Positions 22,977-33,348 are shown, counted from the first letter of the stretch. The stretch is 64,000 nt of DNA from Turritopsis dohrnii (GCA_027922465.2 BQMF02000470.1:1-64000), one strand, 5' to 3'. The notes: generated from the sequence alone by a model not told the origin. Numbers and translations are program-made.

Positions 22977-25538
22977 ATGCTGGTAAGAGTCATTAGCTTA
23001 GTTTTCCTGTTTTTGATCCGTCTTCGTTTTCCTACCCGATTGTCAATACCAGAAGTTATTAGACAAAGATATGGTAAAGAAACTTTAAAAAGAATTAGAC
23101 TTCTTGAAAAGCTCGACTTAAAGTCTCGAAAATGCCAACTTGATATAGAATTCCTGTCTTTATGTGAAGAAAAGAATGTGATTCCTAACTTTCTGAAATT
23201 CCGTCTCGCAAACAAAAATCTAACATCGTCTACAGCATATCGTAAATGTCAACAATCGTTACTTGCAGAGGAGGTTAAATGGAAAAAATCTAGACTTCGA
23301 TCTTTGTCCTCAGAATTACATATTGTCAAGAATTCGTTACAGAACACTTTGAATTTTCTCGATTATACTCATGTGTGTACCTTGTTTTTGGTTTCAAACG
23401 ACAAACAAATTAAGAAGAGTGATGATGTTCAAGCTAAGAAGCTTCACGACTTGCTAACCAGAGACCGCAACCTGCATTGTAAATATAGTCGTTATACCAC
23501 CGGTTCTCCTCAATATCATGACCCAGATAAAGTTATATTTAATTTTTCTTCGTATTTGTTGTCTGAGTCTGATAAATCACTTTTAAGTAAAGGTCTCAAC
23601 TTTGCCATCAAACCTAACAAACTTGAATATGCTAGTTTTCTTTTACCTTTTGAATTGTTATATCGTGAAATTAAATGTGATATTTCCAACGATTTTGATA
23701 GTGAACTCATTAAAGCTAGACTAAAAGATCTTTCCTTCTCCACCTATCAGAATTACAACAACAATGAATCTCCTCCTGAAAATCTTTCCAAAACGGAGTT
23801 TGAGGCTCTTAATAACCTTGTCCGCAAAAAACACTTAGTCATACTTAAAGCAGACAAAGGTAACACTGTTGTAGTTCTAGATAGAGATGCTTATAACAAG
23901 AGTATTCATGCTTTGCTTAATGACACTTCTAAATTTTTGTTATTAAACATTCCAGAAGGAAAAGATCTTAACTACATCATTAATCTAGAGAATAAGCTCA
24001 AAAATTCTTATAAGGATTTACTTAATAAAGGTATTATAACTAATGATGCATACAAGAAACTTTGTCCATCAGGTTCTAGGCCTGGTATTTTATATGGTTT
24101 ACCTAAAATACACAAACCATGTAAAAATGGCGTACCACCTTTTCGGCCCATCCTGTCTGCCATTGGAACGCCTACATACAGTCTAGCAAAGTTTCTTGTC
24201 CCACTATTATCTTCCTTAACTTTTAATGAATACACAGTGAAAGACTCATTTTGCTTTTCTGATGAAATTTTGAACCAGAACGCCGAATATTATATGGCTA
24301 GTTTTGACGTTAACTCTCTGTTCACCAATATTCCTCTGGATGAGACCATAGAGATTTGTACCAATGTATTGTTTCCCAATCCCGATAGTAAATTTAATAA
24401 GTTCAGTAGGGAAGAATTTTGTAACATTTTACGTCTTGCTACGACTGAATCTTTCTTTTTGTTTAATGGTAGTTATTATAAGCAAGTTGATGGTGTAGCC
24501 ATGGGTTCACCATTGGGACCTACATTAGCTAATGCTTTTATGTGTTATTTTGAACAACAGTGGATTAAAAATTGCCCTGAAGATATCAAACCATTATACT
24601 ATAGACGCTATGTAGACGATATTTTTGTCTTATTTTCTTCTGTAGATAAAGTTCAACCTTTCCTGTCATACATAAATTCCAAGCATAAGAATATTAGTTT
24701 TACTGAATCTAACAACGTTCTTTCTTTTTTGGATGTCAATATAACTCGAGATAACGGTCATTTTGTCACTAGTATTTATCGCAAACCCACGTTTAGTGGT
24801 GTGTTCTCCAATTTCCATAGTTTTATACCAGAACATTTTAAACACGGTCTTGTTTACTCACTCTTGTTTCGTAGCTTTCGCATTTGCTCCAGTTGGAGTC
24901 TTTTTCATATAGAGGTTGAAAAACTTAAGTCCATTTTTAGTAAAAATAGCTACCCTAGAAATGTTATCGATTTATGTATTAGAGTTTTTTTGAATAAACG
25001 TTTTCGGCATAACGAACCTGTATGTACCGTTCCAAAAAAGGACGTGTTTATTTCTTTACCATATTTAGGTAAATTATCTTTAGAACTTCGCAGTCGCTTA
25101 TCTAAAATTTTCAAGGAAAACTTATGTCATTGTAATTTACGCATAGTTTTTAAGTCGTCTAACCGCATTAATACTTTTTTTCAATTTAAGGATAAAATTC
25201 CCAAGTTTTTGAGATCAGGTCTCGTTTATTGTTATAAGTGTTCTGGCTGCAATGCCAGATATTACGGCAAGACCAAACGCCACTTCAAAGTTAGAGCCTG
25301 TGAACACCTAGGAATTTCTCATCTCACCGGTAAGAGCATCAAGGCTAGCTTGTACAATACAACAGCCATTAAGGACCACTTCTTAGTTTGCAATCACTCT
25401 CCATCACTAGACGATTTCTCTATTCTTTGTTCCGAAAGTAATGACTTCAGATTAACTTTGATGGAGAGCCTTTTGATAAACCGTGATAAACCTTCTCTCA
25501 ATAGAGCCATCCAATCAATGCCTTTAGAATTATTTTAG
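22977..25538 (+). CDS. Penelope-like reverse transcriptase with C-terminal GIY-YIG endonuclease
   Basis: An uninterrupted frame of 853 residues. The N-terminal basic region resembles the PLE N-terminus (EFLSLCEEKNVIPNFLKF). RT motifs: ILKADKGNTVVVLDRDAY, PFRPILSAIGTPTYSLAKFL, motif A ASFDVNSLFTNIPLDETI, motif B GVAMGSPLGPTLANAF and motif C YYRRYVDDIFVLF with the YVDD catalytic aspartates. The C-terminus has a Cys pair (CYKCSGC) and GIY-YIG residues ARYYGKTKRHFKVRACEH, including the catalytic arginine. PLE proteins reverse-transcribe at a nick made by this domain. ATG at 22977 is the first of the long frame; GTAAGA just after it could be a splice donor, since some PLEs keep an intron. The CxxC upstream suggests the Neptune/Poseidon type. 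An intact frame and identical end repeats suggest a recent insertion. Confidence 0.93.
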   Translation: MLVRVISLVFLFLIRLRFPTRLSIPEVIRQRYGKETLKRIRLLEKLDLKSRKCQLDIEFLSLCEEKNVIPNFLKFRLANKNLTSSTAYRKCQQSLLAEEVKWKKSRLRSLSSELHIVKNSLQNTLNFLDYTHVCTLFLVSNDKQIKKSDDVQAKKLHDLLTRDRNLHCKYSRYTTGSPQYHDPDKVIFNFSSYLLSESDKSLLSKGLNFAIKPNKLEYASFLLPFELLYREIKCDISNDFDSELIKARLKDLSFSTYQNYNNNESPPENLSKTEFEALNNLVRKKHLVILKADKGNTVVVLDRDAYNKSIHALLNDTSKFLLLNIPEGKDLNYIINLENKLKNSYKDLLNKGIITNDAYKKLCPSGSRPGILYGLPKIHKPCKNGVPPFRPILSAIGTPTYSLAKFLVPLLSSLTFNEYTVKDSFCFSDEILNQNAEYYMASFDVNSLFTNIPLDETIEICTNVLFPNPDSKFNKFSREEFCNILRLATTESFFLFNGSYYKQVDGVAMGSPLGPTLANAFMCYFEQQWIKNCPEDIKPLYYRRYVDDIFVLFSSVDKVQPFLSYINSKHKNISFTESNNVLSFLDVNITRDNGHFVTSIYRKPTFSGVFSNFHSFIPEHFKHGLVYSLLFRSFRICSSWSLFHIEVEKLKSIFSKNSYPRNVIDLCIRVFLNKRFRHNEPVCTVPKKDVFISLPYLGKLSLELRSRLSKIFKENLCHCNLRIVFKSSNRINTFFQFKDKIPKFLRSGLVYCYKCSGCNARYYGKTKRHFKVRACEHLGISHLTGKSIKASLYNTTAIKDHFLVCNHSPSLDDFSILCSESNDFRLTLMESLLINRDKPSLNRAIQSMPLELF

Positions 25539-25653
25539 AATATCTAATTTGACACGGTATTGTACTTATTATAATTTGACACGTTATTGTAACTTATTTA
25601 AACTGAAACGTGTAAAAAAAATTTATATAACAGTAGACGTGAGCATGGAGGGA

Positions 25654-25749
25654 GACTCCTCCGAAAGCTAGTCAATATATGGATTTGTCAAAGGATTGTC
25701 GTTTTGTTATCTACTAAACTTCCTGACTGGTGTCTGTTGTGATTTATGG
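25654..25749. repeat. Right terminal repeats of the Penelope-like element
   Basis: Holds the inverted 57-bp copy and the direct 46-bp copy, which overlap by about seven bases (TTGTTAT). The overlap shows how the two repeat types share a junction. Confidence 0.9.
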
Positions 25750-26138
25750 ATAGCATTGCCTCGAACTCCGGAAAGGAAGAACTCAAGGATTGCGTGTTTA
25801 GGTGGCAGATGGTGGTTAGATGGGCTAGATGGTTATCATTTTCTGTAGTTATTGGAGTTGTTGGTAAGTTGGTGAGTTGCGTTGGTTGGTGCATAGTCAA
25901 TATATCAGTGCCACGAAAAGGTAAATGAGATAATTGGTGCACTGAGCCTTCGCTTGGTGTGACGAGTATAGATTAATGTTGATTTGTGTTTACTCGATGC
26001 AGCAGTCATATAAGCAATACTGTCTGCCAAAAGATAGATCATAACAAAGACCAGAAGCTTCTTCATCTTTATCACAACGCGAGGACTACCGTTTTTCTTC
26101 AATACGATAACAAGTTTTTGTTTACGCTCAAAAATCAA
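25748..26138 (-). mobile_element. CR1/L2-like LINE, 5' part
   Basis: This is the minus-strand continuation of the LINE at 20180-22777. A candidate start at 26066 gives a signal-peptide-like sequence (MKKLLVFVMIYLLADSIAYM). After a frame change comes ICHLNTQSLSSSFPEFEAML, the first motif of the apurinic endonuclease. The frame joins that at 22776 when the Penelope-like element and one target copy are removed. The exact 5' end was not determined. Confidence 0.75.
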
Positions 26139-26291
26139 TCACGACCAGGGTCTAATTAACTCCTGCCCCAGTCGCAGTCGAAAGTTGAGGTAAAGTATCG
26201 ACAATTTTATAGTTTCAAACAGTATTTATAATCAAAATTACAAGAGAATAACAGCGACGTCAAAAAAGCGTCCGTTGCCGAGGAAGCCTCT

Positions 26292-26334
26292 CACTATAAC
26301 ACTATAACACTATAACACTATAACACTATAACAT
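26292..26334 (+). repeat. Short tandem repeat, CTATAACA x5
   Basis: Five near-perfect copies of the 8-base unit. No function is implied. Confidence 0.85.
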
Positions 26335-26374
26335 ACAGTTCATGAGAGAGGATCCACGGTGTAAATCTTGTGAA

Positions 26375-27722
26375 CCCAGTAAGCACCCGACGTTTAAATG
26401 ACGGTCAGGATTTCGTCACATTTACGTCGTGACTAAAACTGACCAAAGTTGACGTTTATTCGACGTCTTGTTGTGGTCATAGTTAGTCATTACCATATCT
26501 GGCGATCATATGACGAAGATGTTAAAATCATAATAATGAACGAAAAGCAACTTTTGTTGCTATATCTACATTACGTTATCTTATGATTGCACAAAAATAC
26601 GTTTCCTACTTCAATAATGGTAAATGAATCGATGACGTCATGTTCACGTTCAAACAACGGTCATTAAAACGTCGATATGGCGTCGCTCTTTTCATAGGAG
26701 TTTGATCACAAAAAAAACATAAAATGCGTGAAAAGACAAAGATGCCATAGTGAATAAAAGCGCTGCGTCAGGCAAAATAGAATTTAATTCCTTAAAACTG
26801 AACCCAAACTAAATGAGTGACTTTTGAAAACGTTGGGAAGACGTCATAACAACCGTTTCTTCGACGTCCATACAACGTCATTCATTATAATCAAAAAATA
26901 ATACGCAAAGCTGCGAAGGAAATTAACAATCACATTTTCAGCTATTTTCCCGCTGTTCTTTTTTATGTCTTTGTTAGCCAAGTAAGCACAAAGACGGTGT
27001 TTCAACGCTGTTTCGACGTCGTATTCCATCGTCGCATGACGGTTGTTTAATGGTCGAAATGGAAGCAGCAAAACAGCGACGTTAGAACGACTATTAAACA
27101 ACGTTGTATTGACGTCGTGTGTTAACTGGGAGGTGTTTCCCGCCAACGTGTTTAATTGTCTAAAACGAGAAAAAAAATTAGTTTATAATTAGTTTTTCAC
27201 GTATGACTTGCCCTGCTTATTTTTCTTTTGTTTCTTGCGTCTTTTGTTCTATCTTTCGGGACTCGCAGAGCTTGTCTTTTTATTCGCATCTTTTCAGTGC
27301 ATTCGTGTCTTAACATTCTATCTAATGAGAACAGTCTGAAGAGACATTTTTGTCTGAAGAGACATATTAATATCTGAAGAGATCAAATGATCCTTTGATC
27401 ATTTTGATATTTTAATACATATGTTATAAAGTTAACACTACTGCGGCTATACACGGTTGGTCTTACGTGCTTTCTGGACTTAAAACGAAAACAAAATTTA
27501 AATTCAAAATAGCATTCAAAATTACGTTCCGAACAAGAAATTATATAATAAAATGGTCCTTTTACGTCATACAAACGTCGAAACAACGTCTCATCAACCG
27601 TCGAAAATGACCGTCAGATGACGGTTACTTTTCGACGTCAGAATTATGTTGCATTTCTGACCACCAGACGACCAGAGGTGACTGTCATATGACGTTATCC
27701 TGACGTCATAATGTTTACTGGG
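26375..27722. mobile_element. Non-autonomous DNA element with CCCAGTAA termini, GACGTC-rich
   Basis: Left end CCCAGTAAGCA and right end TGTTTACTGGG form imperfect inverted repeats. The interior is dense in GACGTC, ACGTCA and GACGGT motifs, especially within 300 bases of each end. Layout and motif content resemble the element at 15932-16558, with different ends and about twice the length. No credible coding frame exists. The flanks do not give a clear target duplication. Confidence 0.6.
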
Positions 27723-27890
27723 AAATGTGTCTGGGTTAGTGAGGGTAAGGTTCGCGGCTTAGTCCCATTTGTTCAGAAACTTTTATAAGTGTTTTGACTG
27801 TCTTAATGTAATGTTTGAATTCTGTCACATAATCATACTCTAAAGAAATTCAAATTATCACACAGTTCAACGGCGAAGATAGGTCATATT
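27723..27890. other. Short unannotated spacer
   Basis: Spacer between two DNA elements; nothing recognised. Confidence 0.3.
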
Positions 27891-27891
27891 A

Positions 27892-28049
27892 CAGTTGTCT
27901 CTCCTTATCTCGAACATGCGCTATCTTCTCGCTATCGCTAACAAAAAACTTGGTCCGGTCAGCATTTACAGCCTCCTGTAAGTGTCGTTATCTCAAACTC
28001 GCGCCATCTATCTTTTTATCCGGTCCATTGAGGGTGCGGAACTCGACTG
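27892..28049. mobile_element. Small pogo/Tigger-type MITE relic
   Basis: The ends are CAGTTGTCTCTCC on the left and, inverted, CAGTCGAGTTCCGCACCCTC on the right, each followed inward by TATCTCGAAC-like or TATCTCAAAC-like motifs. TA dinucleotides flank both ends (27890-27891 and 28050-28051). CAGT...TATCTCGAAC ends with TA duplication are typical of Tc1/mariner-superfamily pogo/Tigger elements. About 158 bp, no transposase. Confidence 0.5.
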
Positions 28050-28228
28050 TAATTTATTTTATTGAAATGATAAAAAATAATGCGTGGAAGTTAACTGAAT
28101 TTTGCGCATGTGCATGCCTTAACCAGTGTTGATCTTTTATACAAGGCGTTTTGAAGCGCTATTAAAAAATTATAATAAAAATTTAAAAGATTGCATTTCT
28201 TCGGAAAAAATAATAATAACGAAATTGA

Positions 28229-28393
28229 TGGACTCCTTTTGTACACATTTCAGACTCCATTTTGACACTAAAGGACTCCATTGTTACATTAGGACTCCTT
28301 TTTAACAATATGTTCGGACTCCTTTTGTACTCTAGGACTCCTTTCGTACACGATCGGACTCCATTCGTACACGATCGGACTCCTTTCCACACG
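28229..28393 (+). repeat. Degenerate tandem GGACTCC array upstream of gene B
   Basis: About eight units of 19-25 bases, each starting GGACTCC(T/A)TT and often followed by GTACAC or GTACACGATC. The last unit is about 130 bases upstream of the first candidate ATG of gene B. A GC-richer stretch with CCATAATGGAGG follows at 28425. The placement suggests a promoter-proximal minisatellite, but no regulatory role can be shown from sequence. Confidence 0.65.
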
Positions 28394-28523
28394 TTATCGG
28401 TAGCCGGCAATATCGCGTACGCTTCCATAATGGAGGTCCTTCAAGCGGCAGAGAGGCGAACAGACGTTTTTGGTTGAGAAGTTTAGCTGGTGTTGTTTAT
28501 CTGATTTAGATTATTTTTCAAAA

Positions 28524-29982
28524 ATGGAAAAAAAAGTTCAGCAGACTGTTGTGAGTTGTCAAGCATATAACTCTTTTTGATAAACACTTGCTAGCTATGT
28601 TTATTATATAATTTCTTTTTTTGTTTTTTTATTAAACTCGCATCTTTTAGAATCAAGAAGATACAGTTATTAAATCGTTGATCAACAGTGACTCATCATT
28701 TTTGATAAAAAAATATATTGATAGTCATATAGGTATGTATATATATGTTTGATCAGCCAGTCAAATTTATGTGGTAGTAGTGTAGTAAATATTATGTTTA
28801 TTTTCACCAAAGACAAATTTACAAGAAAAAGAAGCTTTGGATATTAATAACTACAAAATTTATAATTTACAATCATATTTATAAAATAACATAGTATTGT
28901 TATTTTAAAGTAAGGAAGTTGTAAACTTGTCTATGTTAGTAGGGGGGAACGAACACCTACGAGGACTAGTCGAGAGAGGAGGAGGCCACCGTTAAATATT
29001 AGGACTTATCAGCTACTTGTATGTATAAAGTTACATTGATGTTCAAACACAGCCAGAAATCTTTTTTATGCGATCAAGTGAGAGTATAGTGCTGTTTTTT
29101 CACTCAGCTCAGATGTTTGGATGTGACAAGCCAGTAAATGTTTAATTAAAATAGACAGCAATGAATCATTTCCCCACTGAACTTTTTAAGAAATTTAGTT
29201 TTTACATAATGTCAATCTATAAGAAATCATGTATATATATATATATATAAAACTACATTTTGAATGTCAAGCTTTCGAGATTATTCTCTTCTATTCTTTT
29301 ATATTTTCTATAACTACACCTGATGCTGTTTCTGATAAAATATATTACATATGAACAATTAAAAACACATCTCTTCACAAATTTTCGATATCTTACATAA
29401 TCTTTATCAAGTTAAAAATGATACAAATGTTGAACGTTTATTTAGAGAAAAAAATTGAAAATTAAAATTAACAAGAGGTTAGGTTTGAATAAAGATCGTG
29501 ATCAATTAAGTTAAGAATGTGCGTGCAGTTAAAATGATATAAATATATATATAATATAATAGATGAGTTCTGATGTTACCAGTGAAAGTTCTGTTTAAAA
29601 TCTAAACAAACTTCACAAAAATGGATTTTGAGTGCTAATGAGTATTAGTTTTTATTATTTTAGTTGTCTTAAAAATGCCTCCTGATAACCATTTTAACCG
29701 ACAAAATCTTGAAGTGTATAGGGAGCATCTAATTGCCAGTGAAGATGCGTGTCTATACAGCATTATGTTGAAACTCATAGCTAAAAACACCGATGCTTAT
29801 AAACATTATGTCACTTAGAAAATCATCAATATAACCATTAATAGATTTGTGATAGCTATATACCAAAACTCTTTTGTCCACAGCAAGTTAGCCTTAGAAG
29901 AGATATATATGTTACTTGATTTTCAAACTGAAAACTATTTGCTTTACCTTGAGGAGCACTACTCTGATTATTTGATTTAATT
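28524..29982 (+). pseudogene. Gene B: N-terminal candidate exons
   Basis: Exon 28524-28550 encodes MEKKVQQTV and ends at GTGAGT. Exon 28651-28732 encodes NQEDTVIKSLINSDSSFLIK and seven further residues, and ends in phase 1 at GTATGT. The segment from 29664 joins in that phase, reading VVLKMPPDNHFNRQNLEVYR and on to HYVT. A TAG at 29816 then interrupts a frame that otherwise stays open to 29982. No domain is recognised. The join from here to the SET exon at 30625 is unresolved, and intermediate exons may lie between. A candidate upstream promoter is the GC-richer region at 28390-28520. Confidence 0.5.
29163..29385 (+). repeat. Direct repeat R1, partner of 31411-31625
   Basis: About 215 bases from CATTTCCCCACTGAAC to CACATCTCTTCACAAA occur twice with only a few differences, both inside introns of gene B. 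A second pair, R2, is at 30966-31073 and 31629-31736. The copies indicate local tandem rearrangement in this part of the gene. Confidence 0.85.
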
Positions 29983-30624
29983 ATAAAGCATGTAAATCTT
30001 AGTCAATAAGAAAACAGGGTCATAAGCAAACTGTTATCAGAGTTTTCAGAGCTATGAAATCAGTTAGTGTGATATGGGATAGTACGATGATGAAGAAGTG
30101 AGGTACTTTCCTCAAGTAGCCAAGAAAAAGATAGATATATCTCAAGGGGAATACAAAGTTGAATAACAACATTGACAAGATAAATGGATTTGGCTGAGAC
30201 TGTTCAATGTAATAAGAAAAATATAAAGGTGAGCCTTAAAAGTTATCACTATGTATTGATTACAGATAATCTCATTCTACTACAAACTGCAGCAAAGATG
30301 ATGAGCGTTAACAACTTCTGGTTAATCAAAAAGAGGACTAACTTTGCCAAAATTATATACCTGTAAAATAAATAATGTTTATTCAATTGTTGTATTTAAT
30401 TGTTGCTTAAATGACGGTTATATGATGAACATGAAAAAATTAATCTGAATACTGCCTGAAGGATAGTATTTTTCTTCTCTTATTTTTATAGATTGGTTCA
30501 TCGCCAATCTATAAACAAGTGCGATGTAGCTCAGCTTTCTCAATAAGACAAAATATTCAGAAAATTCCTTTGACACTGAAAAGTTATTATTTGATTTAAA
30601 AATGATATAAAAACCCTTTCATAG

Positions 30625-31938
30625 GCTATGGTGTTTTTACTACCACATCCATCAAGAAAGGACAGCCATTGTTGGAGATGAGGGGAATATTACTAAAAAA
30701 CAAGCAAGCGCAGCAGCAGGCTTTAGAGTATCGAAAAAGAAAAATTAGCTGCTCTATGTTTGATGTGATATTTAAAGAAGAAAAGTTAAGGTAGGACATT
30801 GTAATTACAGAATATAAGACTTGCTATTGTGCACAAAGGTAATAATAAACCTTTTTACTCTTACTACTCTCTATTTTAAATTCAAGTGACAGAGAAGTTA
30901 TAATAAACCCATTTAATAAATTTGTATTATGAAATGTGATGTATTATGCATATTTTTCTGTAAGAAAGAATGTTAACCAATGGAACTGATCTGATTTACC
31001 TTTTATATGGGGAGTTGTGTTCTAATAGTTTTTCATTATACTTCATAAATATGTACACCACAGCATATATATATATTTTTTTTTTTTTTTTTTTTTTTGT
31101 TTGAATTTATTTTACCGAGGCTAGAATTTTGCAGTGAAAACACTGATGTGGGCCTCCACCAGGAATGTATACCTCAGATTTTAAGGCAGAGAACTTGCAC
31201 ATACTAGACTGATAGGTGATTGTGGTCTTAAGTAATTTTTTGGCACTCGTTCATTACATTCACAATTTCATACGGCCTTCTGCTGCATACATTAACATTC
31301 TATAAGTGTTCATATCACATTAGCATTCTTTTACAGTGCCGAGATTTGAACCACTACCAACTATCACCCTTGTATTACAAGCCCACCGTCTTACCAAGTG
31401 AGCTATACACCCATTTCCCCACTGAACTTTTTAAGAAATTTAGTTTTTACATAATGTCAATCTATAAGAAATCATGTATATATATATATATAAAACTACA
31501 TTTTGAATGTCAAGCTTTCGAGATTATTCTCTTCTATTCTTTTATATTTTCTATAACTACACCTGATGCTGTTTCTGATAAAATATATTACATATGAACA
31601 ATTAAAAACACATCTCTTCACAAAGAAGAGAAAGAATGTTAACCAATGGAACTGATCTGATTTACCTTTTATATGGGGAGTTGTGTTCTAATAGTTTTTC
31701 ATTATACTTCATAAATATGTACACCACAGTATATTTTATTTTTAGTATAGATACAACTTTGTCAACAAGTCTTGGGAGATTTGTCAATGACTCTCCACCA
31801 AAATTGGCCAACTGTCTTCTGAAGAAATTTGTGGTGGGAAACATTCCCCATTTATTTTTGGTGGCCATTGTGGATATACTTCCTGGCTGTGAATTGCGAT
31901 ACAGCTATATATCCAATGATTTATGGTGGCGGTCAGAT
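30625..31938 (+). CDS. Gene B: SET domain exons (KMT5A-like)
   Basis: Two exons. 30625-30790 follows an ATAG acceptor and encodes GYGVFTTTSIKKGQPLLEMR, the SET-N strand start, then a helix. 31746-31938 joins in phase 2 and encodes IDTTLSTSLGRFVNDS, NIPHLFLVAIVDILPGCELR and YSYISNDLWWRSD. The order G-x-G-V-F, D-(A/T)-T, G-R-x-x-N-x-S, D-I-x-x-G-x-E-L-R-Y matches KMT5A/SET8-type lysine methyltransferases, which methylate histone H4 K20. The normal NHS triplet is NDS here and YDYG is YSYI, so catalysis is doubtful. The intron between the exons holds a SINE and local duplications. Confidence 0.8.
31076..31410 (-). mobile_element. tRNA-derived SINE in an intron of gene B
   Basis: On the minus strand the element begins at about 31410 with GGGTGTATAGCTCACTTGGT (A-box region) and has the B-box-like GGTTCAAATCTC about 55 bases on. 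A tRNA-unrelated body of some 230 bases follows, and a poly(A) tail appears as a T run at 31076-31098. It sits exactly between repeats R2 and the second R1 copy. Confidence 0.75.
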
Positions 31939-32017
31939 GTATGTAATACCATTTTTATATATATAATGTTATAATATCAGATCAATATTATCGTGATATG
32001 TTTTATTGTAATTTTAG

Positions 32018-32578
32018 GTTAGGTATTATGCTTCATGTTTCAAACCAGTGGTATGCAATCCAATCTTTTATTTTTTATCCTAATTTGACAAAAAAAATCA
32101 GATAGATTTATTTGATTAGTTTTATGTTTCTTTGAAGATCTTTTGTTAGCATACTTTTTCATTTAGGAAGTGGAGATAGAGTTTGTTTCGGAGAGTGATG
32201 TACAGGTAAGAAGATTCTTGTTGTTTTATATTAATGGTTAATGGTCAAGTTCTTATGTTTACCTTATCATTTGGACTTTATGGGATCGATTTTGTTTTAT
32301 TTTTTCTTAGCAAATATGTAGGAATTCTTTTTCTTGCCCATCTTCATTAATTTTATTTTCATGTTAGGTTATTGCGATTGAGAAAACAAACTCGGAACCT
32401 AATTGTAGAGTATGTACTTATGTACAGATTGTGTTTGTTTAGTAGGGATTCTTCTCTGCAGGAATATATCCAACAATGAACATTGCATGTTTATGGAAAT
32501 AGTCAATGGTTATGAAAGTGAAATACATGTCAAAAATATCCTTGTAGGTTGCTCTAAAAAGATTAATGCCCAATTCTG
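32018..32578 (+). CDS. Gene B: linker mini-exons after SET
   Basis: Four short exons with clean GT/AG borders: 32018-32050 (VRYYASCFKPV), 32167-32205 (EVEIEFVSESDVQ), 32368-32409 (VIAIEKTNSEPNCR) and 32548-32578 (VALKRLMPNS plus one base). The first three are phase 0 and the last ends in phase 1, matching the next exon. The WWRSDVRYYASCFKP stretch parallels WRKLPSCLKPQ after the SET domain of gene C, which supports homology of the two genes beyond the domain itself. Confidence 0.6.
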
Positions 32579-32665
32579 GTAAGCACAAACTGATAAAAAG
32601 AAGTTTTCTATTCCAACAACAATTCATGGTGATATGTTTAAGGGTGTTGTTTCATTCCTTTGCAG

Positions 32666-33178
32666 CTAAAGTTACAGCACTGAAAGAGCCATTCTTCAAA
32701 ATTGAAGACAAAGAATGGTTAGCTGTTTATTTTATATTTAAATTATGATGTATATCTGATAAACATTTAAGTTTATTCATTCAGTTTAAGTTGTCCACGT
32801 TTCTATGAGGGAAAATTTCCTTCAATTTCAACCAGTTCTGGGGAGTCTCAGTATCCCGAAAGAATAATTCGAAATGACTATGACTATGGCTACTGTGAAT
32901 GCTGTGACACAAAGTTTGAAGACTTAAATGAGGTATTTGTTATGAAAGACTTGCCCATTACAGTTTTGAACATGACTGCAGATGTACTAAATTATATTCT
33001 ACCAAAAATTACTCATTTCAGTTCCCCTTCTTCGAAAACTACTTATCGAAAAACTTCCCAAAAGTTCTTACCACAGTCTCTTGCCTTAAATTAGTTTTTT
33101 TGTTTAGCATTTGACTGGAACTGAGCATAGAAACTATGCAACCAATCCACTGAATTATCAAGTGATCGATGACCTCAG
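32666..33178 (+). CDS. Gene B: DBF4-type motif-M-like segment and CCHH zinc finger
   Basis: Exon 32666-32717 encodes AKVTALKEPFFKIEDKE, resembling motif M of DBF4 (LK-P-F-x-K-x-E-D). It joins in phase 2 to 32785-32932, which encodes CPRFYEGKFPSIS and NDYDYGYCECCDTKFEDLNE. That joins in phase 0 to 33108-33178, encoding HLTGTEHRNYATNPLNYQVI then DDLR. The C-x2-C, then H-x5-H arrangement with GYC at the front and R-x-(F/Y)-A behind is the DBF4-type zinc finger signature. In DBF4 these two elements bind and activate CDC7 kinase. Finding the pair in this order is good evidence of descent from a DBF4 gene, not a chance finger. Motif N (BRCT) is not seen. The donor at 32718 (GTTAGC) is weak, so this junction is the least certain. 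Confidence 0.68.
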
Positions 33179-33348
33179 GTCAAAAACTAATACGAACTCT
33201 TCAATGTAGGTAGTTGGTTCTCTTTCTTATGAATCTTTAGTTTACTTTAGACTTTGAAATATGGAATTATCTGGAGTATTAAACATTTCCTTTCATGTCA
33301 AAATCTATAGTCACTAAAGCTACTGTTACCATGTCCTTTCCCTTTTAG

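Larger units (their letters stand above)
22778..25747 (+). mobile_element. Penelope-like element nested in the LINE
   Basis: The element interrupts the LINE endonuclease between the codons for EFEAMLS and KYKFD, which read through once it is removed. The sequence GGATAGCATTG occurs at 22767-22777 and 25748-25758, a 9-11 bp target duplication whose first GG may belong to the element. Ends: 22778-22834 is repeated exactly but inverted at 25654-25710, and 22835-22880 is repeated directly at 25704-25749. Mixed inverted and direct terminal repeats are typical of Penelope-like elements. Confidence 0.9.

Noticed and set aside
22778..25747. An LTR retrotransposon or retrovirus
   Set aside because: No Gag, protease, RNase H or integrase; the RT and GIY-YIG arrangement and mixed end repeats are Penelope-like.
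25540..25750. Hammerhead ribozyme in the Penelope-like terminal repeat
   Set aside because: A CCGAAAGC box next to a short stem is present, but I could not find the CTGATGA box at the needed place. A covariance-model search would decide.
26844..27146. A 100-codon minus frame in the 26-kb DNA element
   Set aside because: No domain and composed of repeated GACGTC motifs; chance frame.
32666..33178. Calling this a genuine host DBF4 gene
   Set aside because: Only the motif-M-like segment and finger are present, flanked in phase by SET and recombinase exons, so it is a module in a composite gene.
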